A stretch of DNA of 64,000 nucleotides, taken from Haemophilus parainfluenzae ATCC 33392. GTDB taxonomy: Bacteria; Pseudomonadota; Gammaproteobacteria; Enterobacterales; Pasteurellaceae. The stretch covers positions 2,077,690 to 2,141,689 of the forward strand of contig NZ_CP133470.1 of assembly GCF_031191205.1 (NCBI RefSeq). Reading direction: 5' to 3'. Below the pieces are notes generated by a model, which saw only the letters and a program-made list of their open reading frames with translations, did not search any database and had not been told where the DNA came from. This document shows, piece after piece, positions 9,601 to 19,023 of this stretch. The stretch's first letter is position 1; every line of letters starts with the position of its first letter. Position numbers and translations under genes: made by a program.

Positions 9601-9915
9601 ATGATAATTTCATTATCTTTTAGCTCTAAATTTTTAACTGGTTATTCTAAAAGCTATTTAGAAGAGTTTATTCGTTTTTCTCAAAATAAAGTGGCTGAAA
9701 TTTATCCTGATTGCCAATTAAAAATTAGATCTTTAGGACAAATTTATGTGTCATCCGTAAATCTGTCAGAATTAACTTACATTGCCTACCCAGCAATGGA
9801 AGAACCGATTCGTACAATTTGTATCACTATAGGGCGATTGTTGCCCCAATTATGGGAGCAATTTGTAAAAGAAAACCCATCCGATAGCGCAAGCGTCCAC
9901 GCTTGTGCTAAGTAA
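9601..9915 (+). CDS. Unidentified 104-residue ORF between nrdA and nrdB
   Basis: No family is recognised with confidence. The ORF starts 17 bp after nrdA with AAGGATATATAAC just before its ATG, so it is probably cotranscribed and translated. The protein has an N-terminal strand, an amphipathic helix (SYLEEFIRFSQNKVAEIYP), a strand (QLKIRSLGQIYVSSV) and a C-terminal helix (LLPQLWEQFVKEN). That order loosely recalls DinI-like proteins, but no diagnostic motif is seen. The last ten residues (SDSASVHACAK, roughly) are encoded by the first palindrome of the REPIN-like element at 9885-9950, so the natural C-terminus may have been replaced. It could also be a decaying gene. Confidence 0.6.
   Translation: MIISLSFSSKFLTGYSKSYLEEFIRFSQNKVAEIYPDCQLKIRSLGQIYVSSVNLSELTYIAYPAMEEPIRTICITIGRLLPQLWEQFVKENPSDSASVHACAK
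9885..9910 (+). repeat. REP-like palindrome, left arm of a REPIN-like pair
   Basis: The palindromic GCGCAAGCGTCCACGCTTGT core forms the 3' end of the 104-residue ORF. It is nearly identical to the reverse complement of the second palindrome 15 bp downstream. Confidence 0.75.
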
Positions 9916-9925
9916 ATAAACTAAA

Positions 9926-9950
9926 GGCACAAGCGAAGACGCTTGCGCCA
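9926..9950 (-). repeat. REP-like palindrome, right arm of a REPIN-like pair
   Basis: Read on the minus strand this is GCGCAAGCGTCTTCGCTTGT, differing from the left arm only in the two central bases. The two arms in inverted orientation fit the REP doublet (REPIN) layout that RAYT transposases mobilise. No RAYT gene is present in the window. Confidence 0.75.
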
Positions 9951-10012
9951 GTATGAAAAAACATTTTAAAAACTGACCGCACTTTACTCATAAGATTAAA
10001 GGACAAACAAAA

Positions 10013-11143
10013 ATGGCATACACTACTTTCTCACAAAACAAAAACGACCAATTAAAAGAACCGATGTTCTTTGGTCAAAACGTTAACGTTGCCCGTTACG
10101 ATCAACAAAAATATGAGACGTTTGAAAAGCTCATTGAAAAACAACTTTCTTTCTTCTGGCGTCCAGAAGAAGTGGATGTGTCGCAAGACCGTATCGACTA
10201 TGCCGCGTTACCTGAACATGAAAAACACATTTTCATCAGTAACTTAAAATATCAAACTTTATTAGATTCTATTCAAGGTCGTAGCCCGAACGTGGCGTTG
10301 TTGCCGTTAGTGTCGATTCCGGAATTAGAAACCTGGATCGAGACATGGACGTTCTCCGAAACCATCCACTCTCGTTCTTACACCCACATTATTCGTAACA
10401 TTGTGAACGATCCGTCTATTGTGTTTGACGACATCGTGACGAACGAAGAAATCATCAAACGCGCACGCGATATTTCTTCTTACTATGACGATTTAATCCG
10501 CGACAGCCAACTTTACAGCCTGTACGGCGAAGGCACTTACGCCGTGGATGGCAAAGAATGCGTCGTCACATTGCGTAATTTGAAAAAACAACTTTACCTT
10601 TGCTTAATGAGCGTCAATGCGCTTGAAGCCATTCGTTTCTATGTGTCTTTCGCGTGCTCCTTTGCCTTTGCGGAACGTCAATTAATGGAAGGCAATGCGA
10701 AAATTATTAAATTTATCGCACGTGATGAAGCCTTACACTTAACCGGTACACAGCACATTTTAAATATTATGGCTGCAGGTCAAGATGATCCTGAAATGGC
10801 TGAAATTGCAGAAGAATGTAAACAAGAGGCCTATGATTTATTCTTAGCAGCAGCGGAACAAGAAAAAGAATGGGCGGATTACTTGTTCAAAGACGGTTCA
10901 ATGATTGGTTTGAACAAAGACATTTTGGTGCAATACGTGGAATACATCACCAATATCCGTATGCAAGCAGTAGGTCTTCCATTACCATTTGGTGCGCGTT
11001 CTAACCCAATTCCATGGATTAACGCATGGCTTGTTTCTGACAACGTACAAGTAGCGCCACAAGAAGTCGAAGTGAGTTCTTACCTTGTTGGTCAAATTGA
11101 CTCTAAAGTCGATACCAATGATTTCGGTGATTTCGATCTTTAA
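10013..11143 (+). CDS. nrdB: Class Ia ribonucleoside-diphosphate reductase, beta subunit (NrdB)
   Basis: NrdB houses the di-iron centre and tyrosyl radical that starts catalysis in NrdA. The radical tyrosine is Tyr123 in [11 protein letters not shown]. Iron ligands are provided by the [12 protein letters not shown] region, the [11 protein letters not shown] helix and [11 protein letters not shown]. The C-terminal tail ([10 protein letters not shown]) is the flexible peptide that docks on NrdA. At 376 residues it is standard length and very close to E. coli NrdB. An AAAGGACAAACAAAA ribosome site precedes the ATG. No yfaE ferredoxin gene follows, unlike in enteric bacteria. Confidence 0.98.
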   Translation: MAYTTFSQNKNDQLKEPMFFGQNVNVARYDQQKYETFEKLIEKQLSFFWRPEEVDVSQDRIDYAALPEHEKHIFISNLKYQTLLDSIQGRSPNVALLPLVSIPELETWIETWTFSETIHSRSYTHIIRNIVNDPSIVFDDIVTNEEIIKRARDISSYYDDLIRDSQLYSLYGEGTYAVDGKECVVTLRNLKKQLYLCLMSVNALEAIRFYVSFACSFAFAERQLMEGNAKIIKFIARDEALHLTGTQHILNIMAAGQDDPEMAEIAEECKQEAYDLFLAAAEQEKEWADYLFKDGSMIGLNKDILVQYVEYITNIRMQAVGLPLPFGARSNPIPWINAWLVSDNVQVAPQEVEVSSYLVGQIDSKVDTNDFGDFDL

Positions 11144-11158
11144 TTAATCACTCTACGT

Positions 11159-11214
11159 AAAGAGCGGTCAGTATTTTCAGAGTTTAAAACCTTTGGAAAA
11201 TTGGCCGCTTTTTT
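11159..11214 (+). terminator. Probable terminator after nrdB
   Basis: AAAGAGCGGTCA at 11159-11170 can pair with TTGGCCGCTTTTTT at 11201-11214, using one G-T pair and a long inner loop. The element looks like a degenerate uptake-signal pair and ends in a T run. Confidence 0.55.
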
Positions 11215-11406
11215 GTTTACATACACGGTGAACCGGATTCAAGAGCCAAAGATAAAATTATCTTATGTGAAAAAGTAGCACTATTCCATCTCTACCACTC
11301 CAATTCCGACAACTTTCTGGATAAAAAGGATAACTTAATTAAAAAAGGCTTAACAAAAAACAATGCTATAGGTAGAATAGGAAAATTCTGTTTATTATTA
11401 AATAAA
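11188..11406 (+). pseudogene. Gene-like open segment without a start codon (possible remnant)
   Basis: The frame is open for 72 codons and ends at a TAA at 11404-11406. From 11221 it reads IHGEPDSRAKDKIILCEKVA, then continues with a mixed-charge, protein-like composition (for example FHLYHSNSDNFLDKKDN) to the stop. It has no ATG and no credible ribosome site. Its first part overlaps the nrdB terminator. It may be the 3' end of a lost gene; chance openness in AT-rich DNA is also possible. No family is recognised. Confidence 0.35.
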
Positions 11407-11441
11407 TTACATTCTAAGTAAAAATTAACGAGGTAAAGGAT

Positions 11442-12950
11442 ATGTCAGAGCAAGAAGTAAAAGAATTAGATCTCCATGGTGAAATGCTCGTTCGCCGTGA
11501 AAAATTAGCCGCATTACGTGCAAAAGGTAATGCGTTCCCAAACCAATTCCGTCGTGACGCCCTTGCTCAAGATTTACATGATAAGTATGAAGCCGAAGAT
11601 GGCGAAGTATTAAAGGACAAAGCGATTGAAGTGGCCGTTGCTGGTCGTATTATGACTCGTCGTGCAATGGGTAAAGCCACCTTTATTACCTTGCAAGATA
11701 TGAGTGGCAAAATTCAATTATACGTTGCTCGTGATAACCTTCCTGAAGGCGTTTATGCGGAAGATGTGGGTAGCTGGGATTTAGGCGATATTATTGGGGT
11801 GAAAGGTACGCTTTTCAAAACCAAAACCAATGAATTAACCATCAAAACAACTGAAGTTCAACTTTTAACCAAAGCACTTCGTCCGCTACCAAACAAATTC
11901 CATGGTTTAACCGACATGGAAGCGCGTTATCGTCAACGTTACTTAGATTTAATTTCTAATGAAGAATCTCGTCGCACATTTATTATCCGTTCAAAAGTGG
12001 TTGCAGGTATTCGTGAATTCTTTATTTCTAAAGGTTTCATGGAAGTTGAAACCCCAATGCTACAAGTGATTCCAGGCGGTGCATCTGCTCGTCCATTTAT
12101 CACTCACCACAACGCATTAGATGTTGATATGTATCTTCGTATTGCGCCAGAACTTTACTTAAAACGTTTAGTGGTTGGTGGTTTTGAGCGTGTCTTCGAA
12201 TTAAACCGCAACTTCCGTAATGAAGGGGTTTCTGTCCGTCATAATCCAGAATTCACCATGCTTGAATACTACCAAGCTTATGCGGATTATCATGATTTAA
12301 TGGATAACACCGAAGAATTATTACGTAAATTAGCGATTGATATTCTTGGTACAACCATTGTGAAATACGGTGATTTAGAATTTGACTTCGGCAAACCGTT
12401 TGAGCGTATCACATTACATGATGCGACCATTAAATACGGTGCAGATAAAGGTATCGTAAAAGAAGATCTTTATGACTTCGATCGTGCAAAAGCAACCGCT
12501 GAACGCTTAGGTATCGAAGTACAAAAATCTTGGGGCTTAGGCTCTATCGTAAATGCAATCTTTGAAGAAGTGGCTGAACATCACTTAATTCAACCAACTT
12601 TCTTAATGGCACATCCAGCAGAGATTTCTCCACTTGCACGTCGTAACGATGAAAACCCAGAAGTAACAGACCGTTTTGAATTGTTCATCGGTGGACGTGA
12701 AATTGGTAACGGCTTCTCAGAATTAAACGATGCCGAAGACCAAAACGAACGTTTTGATGCACAAGTTGCAGCGAAAGAAGCAGGTGATGATGAAGCGATG
12801 TTTAAAGATGATGACTTCGTTGTGGCACTTGAACACGGTTTACCACCAACAGCAGGTGAAGGTTTAGGTATCGACCGCTTAGCAATGCTTTATGCTAATG
12901 CACCATCTATCCGTGATGTGATCCTATTCCCTGCAATGCGTCAAAAATAA
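11442..12950 (+). CDS. lysS: Lysyl-tRNA synthetase (class II)
   Basis: LysS charges tRNA-Lys with lysine. The 502-residue protein has the N-terminal OB-fold anticodon-binding domain ([21 protein letters not shown]). The class II core follows, with motif 2 ([20 protein letters not shown]) and motif 3 ([12 protein letters not shown]). The ATG is preceded by GAGGTAAAGGAT. It stands alone here: the upstream neighbour is the remnant-like segment and the downstream neighbour is convergent. In many bacteria prfB precedes lysS, but not in this window. Confidence 0.97.
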   Translation: MSEQEVKELDLHGEMLVRREKLAALRAKGNAFPNQFRRDALAQDLHDKYEAEDGEVLKDKAIEVAVAGRIMTRRAMGKATFITLQDMSGKIQLYVARDNLPEGVYAEDVGSWDLGDIIGVKGTLFKTKTNELTIKTTEVQLLTKALRPLPNKFHGLTDMEARYRQRYLDLISNEESRRTFIIRSKVVAGIREFFISKGFMEVETPMLQVIPGGASARPFITHHNALDVDMYLRIAPELYLKRLVVGGFERVFELNRNFRNEGVSVRHNPEFTMLEYYQAYADYHDLMDNTEELLRKLAIDILGTTIVKYGDLEFDFGKPFERITLHDATIKYGADKGIVKEDLYDFDRAKATAERLGIEVQKSWGLGSIVNAIFEEVAEHHLIQPTFLMAHPAEISPLARRNDENPEVTDRFELFIGGREIGNGFSELNDAEDQNERFDAQVAAKEAGDDEAMFKDDDFVVALEHGLPPTAGEGLGIDRLAMLYANAPSIRDVILFPAMRQK

Positions 12951-12967
12951 TTAAATTGCAATAACAT

Positions 12968-12993
12968 AAAAGGAAGTCTATCGACTTCCTTTT
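12968..12993 (+). terminator. Rho-independent terminator of lysS
   Basis: AAAAGGAAGTC (12968-12978) pairs with GACTTCCTTTT (12983-12993) around a 4-base loop, followed by more T. Confidence 0.9.
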
Positions 12994-13037
12994 TTATTGT
13001 TTAAAAGTGCGGTCATTTTTTAGCGCATTTCATAAAA

Positions 13038-13069
13038 AAAGAGATAACCGCCTTTACGATTATCTCTTT
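13038..13069 (-). terminator. Terminator of the MetE-like gene
   Basis: AAAGAGATAA (13038-13047) pairs with TTATCTCTTT (13060-13069). On the minus strand it is followed by a T run. Confidence 0.75.
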
Positions 13070-13085
13070 TACATTCTAAGCTAGA

Positions 13086-14231
13086 TTATCTACCCCAAAC
13101 TTCTTCCACTATGTCACGGATAAATTCGAGTTTCTTCCATTGTTGCTCTTCAGTCAGGATATTCCCCTCTTCCGTTGAAGCAAAACCACATTGTGGGCTT
13201 AAACAAAGTTGATTGATATCCACATATTGTGCCGCTTCTTTAATACGAGCAATAATTTCATCACGGTTTTCTAACTCACCCGATTTTGAGGTTACTAATC
13301 CTAACACTACTTGTTGATTCTTAATAAAGCGTAAAGGTTTGAAATCGCCTGCACGATCACTGTCATACTCCAAGAAGAAACCATCTACATTACAATGACC
13401 AAATAAAGTTTCTGCGATAGGCTCATAACCACCTGCCGAGAACCAAGTTGAACGGAAGTTACCACGGCAAATATGCATTGTAATCGCTAAATCAGCTGGT
13501 TTCGCAGCCACGATTTTGTTTAACATATACACATAATCTTTAGCAATTTGATCTAAATCTAAACCGCGTTCAGTATAGGTTTTACGTTTATCTTCCGCAC
13601 AGAACTCGCCCCAACTGGTATCATCCAACTGTAAGTTACGGCAGCCTAATTTATAGAAGATATTCATCGCATCAATATAAGCCTCAGCAATATCATCTAA
13701 TAATAACTGATTGTTATCTTTATACCGTTCAATCGGCTGATAATCTGTGGCACGTACTGTACAAATTAAATGCAGCATTGACGGAGAAGGAATCGTTAAT
13801 TTGACTTCAGTCTCCCCTGCCATTTTTTGCAATGAGCGATAATGTTCAACAAATGGATGGCTCTCTGAAAAACCGATCTTATCCACAATTTTTAACGTTT
13901 TTGGGCGTACATTATCGTGTTTAAATTGCACTGAGAATTTCTCCGCATCCACTTCTTTCACGCCATCTAATGCAGCTAAGAAATCTAAATGCCAAAAAGT
14001 ACGACGAAATTCACCGTCGGTCACTGCATGCAATCCGACATTTTTTTGATGCTCTACCAATTTTGCAATTTCTGCATCTTCAACTTGCGTTAAATCAGCA
14101 CAAGAAATATCACCACAACTGCATTGATGACGAGCCTGTTTTAAAGTCTCTGGACGTAAAAAACTGCCAACAATATCAAAACGATATGGCGCAGAAGTAC
14201 GAATAGTGGCATTTGGAAAAAGTTTACTCAT
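13086..14231 (-). CDS. MetE-like (YxjG/YxjH-type) methionine synthase family protein
   Basis: This 381-residue protein corresponds to the catalytic C-terminal half of cobalamin-independent methionine synthase and is closest to the stand-alone YxjG-type proteins. Candidate zinc ligands are His and Cys in MHICRGNF, the acidic residue in FFLEYDSDRAG and the late Cys in LSPQCGFAST. DIVGSFLRPE at the N-terminus is typical of the group. The likely role is methyl transfer to homocysteine; the methyl donor of this subgroup is not certain. A tandem MetJ-like box 73 bp upstream (14304-14319) supports a methionine-pathway role. An extra cysteine cluster (CSCGDISC, near residue 40) is worth noting. Confidence 0.85.
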   Translation of the reverse strand: MSKLFPNATIRTSAPYRFDIVGSFLRPETLKQARHQCSCGDISCADLTQVEDAEIAKLVEHQKNVGLHAVTDGEFRRTFWHLDFLAALDGVKEVDAEKFSVQFKHDNVRPKTLKIVDKIGFSESHPFVEHYRSLQKMAGETEVKLTIPSPSMLHLICTVRATDYQPIERYKDNNQLLLDDIAEAYIDAMNIFYKLGCRNLQLDDTSWGEFCAEDKRKTYTERGLDLDQIAKDYVYMLNKIVAAKPADLAITMHICRGNFRSTWFSAGGYEPIAETLFGHCNVDGFFLEYDSDRAGDFKPLRFIKNQQVVLGLVTSKSGELENRDEIIARIKEAAQYVDINQLCLSPQCGFASTEEGNILTEEQQWKKLEFIRDIVEEVWGR

Positions 14232-14303
14232 TTTGCTTTCCTATATTTAATTCATCTTAATGATAGACTGAGTGTAACAAAACTAACGTCTTCATTAAAG
14301 ATT

Positions 14304-14319
14304 AGACGTCTAGATGGAT
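14304..14319. promoter_or_regulatory. Candidate MetJ operator (tandem met boxes)
   Basis: A perfect met box AGACGTCT (14304-14311) is followed directly by AGATGGAT (14312-14319), which matches the consensus at five of eight positions. MetJ binds tandem 8-bp boxes. The location upstream of the MetE-like gene fits repression by MetJ-SAM. Confidence 0.7.
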
Positions 14320-14366
14320 GTGAATTTTATTTCAATTTAATATGAATGAAATTGATATAAAAAGAA

Positions 14367-14407
14367 AAAGTGCGGTTCAAATTTCTCTTAAATTTTGACC
14401 GCACTTT
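14367..14407 (-). terminator. Uptake-signal-pair terminator of codBA
   Basis: AAAGTGCGGT (14367-14376) pairs with ACCGCACTTT (14398-14407), and the pairing extends inward with A/T bases and one mismatch. It follows the codA stop. Confidence 0.8.
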
Positions 14408-14413
14408 CAATGA

Positions 14414-15676
14414 TTAACGATAGTTTACTTGTTCGCTATCAGATAAATGAATGGTAGTTTTCGCCAACTGCGTTTCTGAAATCACCTTACCATGGCGAAT
14501 CGAATAACGTGTAGGAACTTGACGGCGTACAGCATCAAAGCCATTTTCTGCAGGCAATACAATAAAGTTTGCACTGTTACCTTCTTGGATTCCGTAATCC
14601 GTTAAACCTAATGCTTTCGCACTATTTTCTGTGACCAGTTTCAAACCATCATTAATTTGACCATATCCCATTAACTGGCAAACATGTAATCCCATGTGTA
14701 ATACTTGTAGCATATTCGCTGTACCGAGGGGATACCAAGGATCAAACACATCATCATGGCCAAAACAAACATTGATGTTATTTTTGAGCATCTCTTTTAC
14801 TCGTGTTACACCACGACGTTTTGGATAGGTATCAAAGCGCCCTTGAAGATGAATATTCACTAATGGATTGGCCACAAAATGAATTTTTGACATTTTTAGT
14901 AATCGGAAAAGGCGTGATGCATAAGCATTATTATATGAGTGCATGGCTGTTGTATGGCTTGCTGTCACCTTTTCCCCCATGTCATATTTCAAGGCTAATG
15001 CCGCGACCGTTTCAACAAAACGAGATTGTTCATCATCAATTTCATCACAATGAATATCAATCTGCTTGTTGTACTTACGAGCAATATCAAAAGCAATATG
15101 CATCGACTCTACACCATATTCACGGGTAAATTCAAAATGAGGTATGCCGCCAACAACATCAGCCCCCATCTCCATAGCCTGATCTAATAGTTTCTCACCA
15201 TTTGGATAAGACAAAATACCTTCTTGTGGAAATGCTACAATCTGTAAATCGACCCAAGGTGCAATTTCTTTTTTGACTTCAAGCATGGCTTTTAGCGCAG
15301 TTAATGTTGGATCAGAGACATCAACATGAGTACGGACATACTGAATCCCATTTGCAATCTGCCATTTTAATGTCTTCCATGCGCGAGATTTTACATCTTC
15401 ATGGCTTAACAATGATTTACGCTCAGCCCAACGTTCAATCCCTTCAAATAAGGTACCAGATTGATTCCAATTAGGCTGCCCTGCTGTTTGTGTCGCATCT
15501 AAATGAATATGAGGCTCTATAAATGGAGGATAAACAATCCCTTCTTCACCATCGAGTATCTCACCTGAATAATTAAAAACCTCATCTTGAGAAAAAATTC
15601 GACTAATTTTTCCTTCTTCAATTAAAATCTGCCATAACCCTTCGCGATTATGAATATGTACATTTTTAACTAACAT
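14414..15676 (-). CDS. codA: Cytosine deaminase
   Basis: CodA deaminates cytosine to uracil and ammonia in pyrimidine salvage. The 420-residue amidohydrolase shows all metal and catalytic motifs: EPHIHLD near residue 65, the [12 protein letters not shown] segment, [21 protein letters not shown] and [13 protein letters not shown]. It aligns along its whole length with E. coli CodA. It lies 9 bp after codB, so both genes are one transcription unit reading from codB, with a PurR box upstream. Confidence 0.96.
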   Translation of the reverse strand: MLVKNVHIHNREGLWQILIEEGKISRIFSQDEVFNYSGEILDGEEGIVYPPFIEPHIHLDATQTAGQPNWNQSGTLFEGIERWAERKSLLSHEDVKSRAWKTLKWQIANGIQYVRTHVDVSDPTLTALKAMLEVKKEIAPWVDLQIVAFPQEGILSYPNGEKLLDQAMEMGADVVGGIPHFEFTREYGVESMHIAFDIARKYNKQIDIHCDEIDDEQSRFVETVAALALKYDMGEKVTASHTTAMHSYNNAYASRLFRLLKMSKIHFVANPLVNIHLQGRFDTYPKRRGVTRVKEMLKNNINVCFGHDDVFDPWYPLGTANMLQVLHMGLHVCQLMGYGQINDGLKLVTENSAKALGLTDYGIQEGNSANFIVLPAENGFDAVRRQVPTRYSIRHGKVISETQLAKTTIHLSDSEQVNYR

Positions 15677-15685
15677 TCTTTTTCC

Positions 15686-16912
15686 TTATTTCATCGCTAA
15701 TTTTTTACCGAGTAATGGTGTTAAAACCAAATAGGTAACTGCCCCACCAATCACCGCGTTCACAGGAATAATGCCTGGTAGTAATTTACCACAAGCCACA
15801 CCAACAATAACTGAAACGATAGCAGTCCAATTTATATTTAAGAATTTAGCTTGTTCAAAATTCTCATAGGCTTTACGACGTAAAATATAATCAGCAATAA
15901 TGACACCACCAACAGGAGGAATTGCCGAAGATAAGAAAGTCAGCCAGCCGACGAAATTATTATATAACCACAAGGCACATAAGGTTCCGATAATACCATT
16001 GACGACGGATAAAGTGCGGCTACTTAATCCCGTAATATTCGCAAAACCTAAACCAGAAGCATAAAGCGCATTGTCATTTGTCGTCCAAATATTTAAACCG
16101 AGCACAATAATGGCTGGAATAATAAGACCTTGAGCAACCATCACATCAGAAACATCTGACATTCCCGTTACTGCTGCACCAGCTGCACCAAAAATAAACA
16201 TTAATGAGTTACCTAAAAAGAAAGCAATCATACTAATAATGATTGCTTGCTTTGCTTTTCGACCAAATCGAACAAAATCGGCAGTTAATGAGCCTGCACT
16301 AATGAAGGAGCCCACAACTAATGTGATCGCCATTGAGAGTGAAATGCTTTCTTTTGGCACAATATGTTCCAACACCTCTAAGCCACCGGCATTAGTCACA
16401 GCAAGATAAACGGAGTAAGAACCTAATACGGCAATAGCAGGCACCGCAATAGTGGAAAGAATCGTCAGTGCTGAAATACCAAAGAAGACCGTAATCGTCA
16501 TCAATAAACCCGAGCCAAGAATTAAATAATTCACATCAATACCCGTTACTTTATTAACTGGGATTGCAAACATCGCCACGCCAACACCAAACCAACCAAC
16601 TTGAGTGCCACCAAGCAATAAGGAGGGTAACCAAGAGCCTCGGATACCAAAGGAATAGCGCGCTAAAATATGCGTGGTTAATCCTGTTTTAGCCCCGATA
16701 TACCCAAGAAAAGAGGTATAAATACCTAACATTAGGTTGCCTAAAATAACGGCAAGCCAGAAATCATTATAGGTTAACGATGTCCCTAATGTTCCCCCTG
16801 TCCACATACTCGCTGAAAAGAATGTTAAACCTAACATAACAAATGTTAACGCTACCGCACCTTTTCGCTCATTTAAAGGAACAGGTTTTAAACTAAAATT
16901 TTCCGAACTCAT
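15686..16912 (-). CDS. codB: Cytosine permease
   Basis: CodB is the inner-membrane cytosine/proton symporter of the NCS1 family. The 408-residue protein is hydrophobic throughout, with about twelve membrane helices, and matches E. coli CodB closely (for example MWTGGTLGTSLTYNDF, TQVGWFGVGVAMFAIPV and NDNALYASGLGFANITG). It starts at the ATG at 16910-16912 behind a strong ribosome site (GGGAGGAG on the minus strand). It is the first gene of codBA. A perfect PurR palindrome lies 57 bp upstream. Confidence 0.96.
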   Translation of the reverse strand: MSSENFSLKPVPLNERKGAVALTFVMLGLTFFSASMWTGGTLGTSLTYNDFWLAVILGNLMLGIYTSFLGYIGAKTGLTTHILARYSFGIRGSWLPSLLLGGTQVGWFGVGVAMFAIPVNKVTGIDVNYLILGSGLLMTITVFFGISALTILSTIAVPAIAVLGSYSVYLAVTNAGGLEVLEHIVPKESISLSMAITLVVGSFISAGSLTADFVRFGRKAKQAIIISMIAFFLGNSLMFIFGAAGAAVTGMSDVSDVMVAQGLIIPAIIVLGLNIWTTNDNALYASGLGFANITGLSSRTLSVVNGIIGTLCALWLYNNFVGWLTFLSSAIPPVGGVIIADYILRRKAYENFEQAKFLNINWTAIVSVIVGVACGKLLPGIIPVNAVIGGAVTYLVLTPLLGKKLAMK

Positions 16913-16968
16913 GAAATAATCTCCTCCCGAATAAAAAATCGAGGCATTCTAATACGACAAAAACACAA

Positions 16969-16984
16969 AAGCAAACGTTTGCGC
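16969..16984. promoter_or_regulatory. PurR operator upstream of codBA
   Basis: AAGCAAACGTTTGCGC contains the perfect palindrome GCAAACGTTTGC (16971-16982), the core of the PurR operator. PurR also controls codBA in E. coli, so site and target agree. Confidence 0.88.
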
Positions 16985-17014
16985 ATATTGTTTTAGCAAA
17001 AAATAGATATAAAA

Positions 17015-17036
17015 ATACCCGCACTTTTGCGGGCAT
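17015..17036 (-). terminator. Terminator of the 5-oxoprolinase operon
   Basis: CCCGC (17018-17022) pairs with GCGGG (17029-17033). On the minus strand the hairpin is followed by a T run. It follows the NRAMP-like gene. Confidence 0.75.
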
Positions 17037-17043
17037 TTTATCG

Positions 17044-18237
17044 TTAACTAAGAAAACTGGACACATAAGAAATTATGGTTTTTCCACTTAATATCGCCAT
17101 GATAATCACTACAAACCAGCCCGCAAAAGCTAAGCAAATTGGATGTTTATAGCTTCCAACAATGTCACTTCGGTAAGCGGCTAGCAGAATTAATGCGAGT
17201 GCAATTGGGAGAATTAAACCATTCAATGTACCCACAAAGACTAATACCGCTGCAGGTTTTCCGACAGTCACCAAAACAACCGTAGAAATCACGATAAAGG
17301 CGATAATCCAACGATTACGGTTACGTTCAATAGTTGGACAAAGGCTGGTTAGGAAGGAAACTGAAGTATAAGCCGCCCCAATCACTGATGTAATCGAAGC
17401 CGCCCAAATCACGACGCCAAATAACACTTGACCGAAATTGCCTGCCACATATTCAAAAGGTGTTTCAGCAGGGTTTTTAGGATTAAGGGGAACGCCTTTT
17501 ACCACGATGCCCAGTACCGCGAGGAATAGCACAATTCGCATAGTTGAGGCGATCAAAATAGCCGATACAGAACTGCGACTCACTTCTGCCATGGCTTTTT
17601 CACCTTGAACACCTGCATCTAATAAACGATGCGCTCCTGCAAAGGTAATATAGCCCCCTACGGTCCCTCCAACTAATGTCACAATAGCAATAGGATCAAT
17701 TTGTTCTGGAATAAAGGTGCGATATGCCGCCTCAACAACAGGTGGTTCCGTTTTAAACATGACATAAAATGTCAGTGCAATCATGATAAAACCCATTAAT
17801 TGGGCAAAACGATCCATTAATAATCCCGCTTCTTTACGCAAGAAAATCAAAATGGCAATAATACCGCTAATGATTGCCCCTGTTTCTGGTGCAATACCGA
17901 ATATCGAGTTTAAACCAAGACCTGCGCCCCCCACATTACCAATGTTAAAAGCGAGACCGCCCATCACAATAAGTGCAGCAAGGAAATATCCTGCGCCAGG
18001 GAAAACCGCATTAGAAATATCTTGCGCGCGTTTTCCTGATACCACCACAATTCGCCAAATATTAAGCTGAGCTCCAATATCTAACAAAATCGATAGCAAA
18101 ATCACAAAGCCAAAACTGGCTAATAAGCTGTTTGTAAAGGTTGCTGTTTGAGTTAAAAAGCCCGGACCTATTGCTGAAGTCGCCATTAAAAATGCCGCCC
18201 CCAGCACCGCATTTCGGCGGTGAGTGATTGATGCCAT
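17044..18237 (-). CDS. NRAMP-fold transporter of the 5-oxoprolinase locus (YcsG-like)
   Basis: This 397-residue membrane protein has about eleven helices and the NRAMP family start SAIGPGFLTQTATF. The two signature motifs that bind metal in true NRAMP proteins are absent. The DPGN of helix 1 is replaced by a TATFTN stretch, and the MPH of helix 6 is replaced within GGYITFAGAHRL. It is therefore unlikely to carry manganese or iron. It lies 48 bp after pxpA on the same strand, as ycsG lies beside ycsF in Bacillus. Uptake of 5-oxoproline or a related compound is an inference from that context. Confidence 0.85.
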   Translation of the reverse strand: MASITHRRNAVLGAAFLMATSAIGPGFLTQTATFTNSLLASFGFVILLSILLDIGAQLNIWRIVVVSGKRAQDISNAVFPGAGYFLAALIVMGGLAFNIGNVGGAGLGLNSIFGIAPETGAIISGIIAILIFLRKEAGLLMDRFAQLMGFIMIALTFYVMFKTEPPVVEAAYRTFIPEQIDPIAIVTLVGGTVGGYITFAGAHRLLDAGVQGEKAMAEVSRSSVSAILIASTMRIVLFLAVLGIVVKGVPLNPKNPAETPFEYVAGNFGQVLFGVVIWAASITSVIGAAYTSVSFLTSLCPTIERNRNRWIIAFIVISTVVLVTVGKPAAVLVFVGTLNGLILPIALALILLAAYRSDIVGSYKHPICLAFAGWFVVIIMAILSGKTIISYVSSFLS

Positions 18238-18285
18238 AAAGCACCTCCCTTGTTAAGTTGATGTTGTGTATTATGTTTATTCGGC

Positions 18286-19023
18286 TTATGCCGTTATTGT
18301 TATATGATTTTTTTCTAATTCTTCCACAATGCGTTCCGCAAACTGTAGAGAATGTTGATTATCGCCATGTAAACAGATACTTTCTGCTTTTACTGGCACA
18401 AGGCTTCCATCAATGGCTTTGACTTGACCTTCTGTTACCATTTGTAACACTTGTTGAATGGCTTCCTCATCAGACTCCACCATTGCATTCGGTTGCGAAC
18501 GAGGCACTAAACTTCCATCAGGCATATAATGACGATCTGCAAATACTTCTGAAATGCTTTGCAAACCTTCTTCCTCGGCTATACGTAGCATTAAGCTGCC
18601 CGCTAATCCCATTAATTTTAAATATGGATCAAACTGATAAACGGTTTGAGCAATTAGGCGAGAAAGCTTTTCATCTTTTGCCGCTTGGTTATATAAAGCA
18701 CCGTGCGGCTTAACATAACTAATTTCCGCCCCTTCCCCATCACAAATCGCTTTTAATGCGCCAAGCTGATAACGCAAATGCGCAATTAATTCCTGCTCAG
18801 GTAAATCCATCTTAGTACGCCCAAAGTTTTCTCGATCTGGAAAGCCAGGATGAGCCCCAATGCGTACCTGATTTTCTTTCGCAAATCTGACCGCACTTTG
18901 CATTTCTTTTGCTCCACCAGCATGTAAACCGCAAGCTATATTGGCAGAAGAAAGTAATTTCAATAAGGCCTCATCAAAAGGAAACCCTTCGGCAATATCG
19001 GCATTTAAATCAATTTTTTTCAT
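18286..19023 (-). CDS. pxpA: 5-oxoprolinase subunit A (LamB/YcsF family)
   Basis: PxpA works with PxpB and PxpC to cleave 5-oxoproline (pyroglutamate) to glutamate using ATP. The 245-residue protein begins [20 protein letters not shown] and carries the family motifs [24 protein letters not shown] and VKPHGALYN, plus the late CLHGDN. The start at 19021-19023 is chosen because it matches the family N-terminus and has AGGAGAA just upstream. It overlaps the end of pxpC by 14 bp, which indicates translational coupling. An in-frame ATG twelve codons earlier is less likely. Confidence 0.94.
   Translation of the reverse strand: MKKIDLNADIAEGFPFDEALLKLLSSANIACGLHAGGAKEMQSAVRFAKENQVRIGAHPGFPDRENFGRTKMDLPEQELIAHLRYQLGALKAICDGEGAEISYVKPHGALYNQAAKDEKLSRLIAQTVYQFDPYLKLMGLAGSLMLRIAEEEGLQSISEVFADRHYMPDGSLVPRSQPNAMVESDEEAIQQVLQMVTEGQVKAIDGSLVPVKAESICLHGDNQHSLQFAERIVEELEKNHITITA

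Noticed and set aside
9601..9915. Naming the nrd-operon ORF as DinI-like
   Set aside because: Only the order of secondary structure is suggestive; no diagnostic residue pattern supports it.
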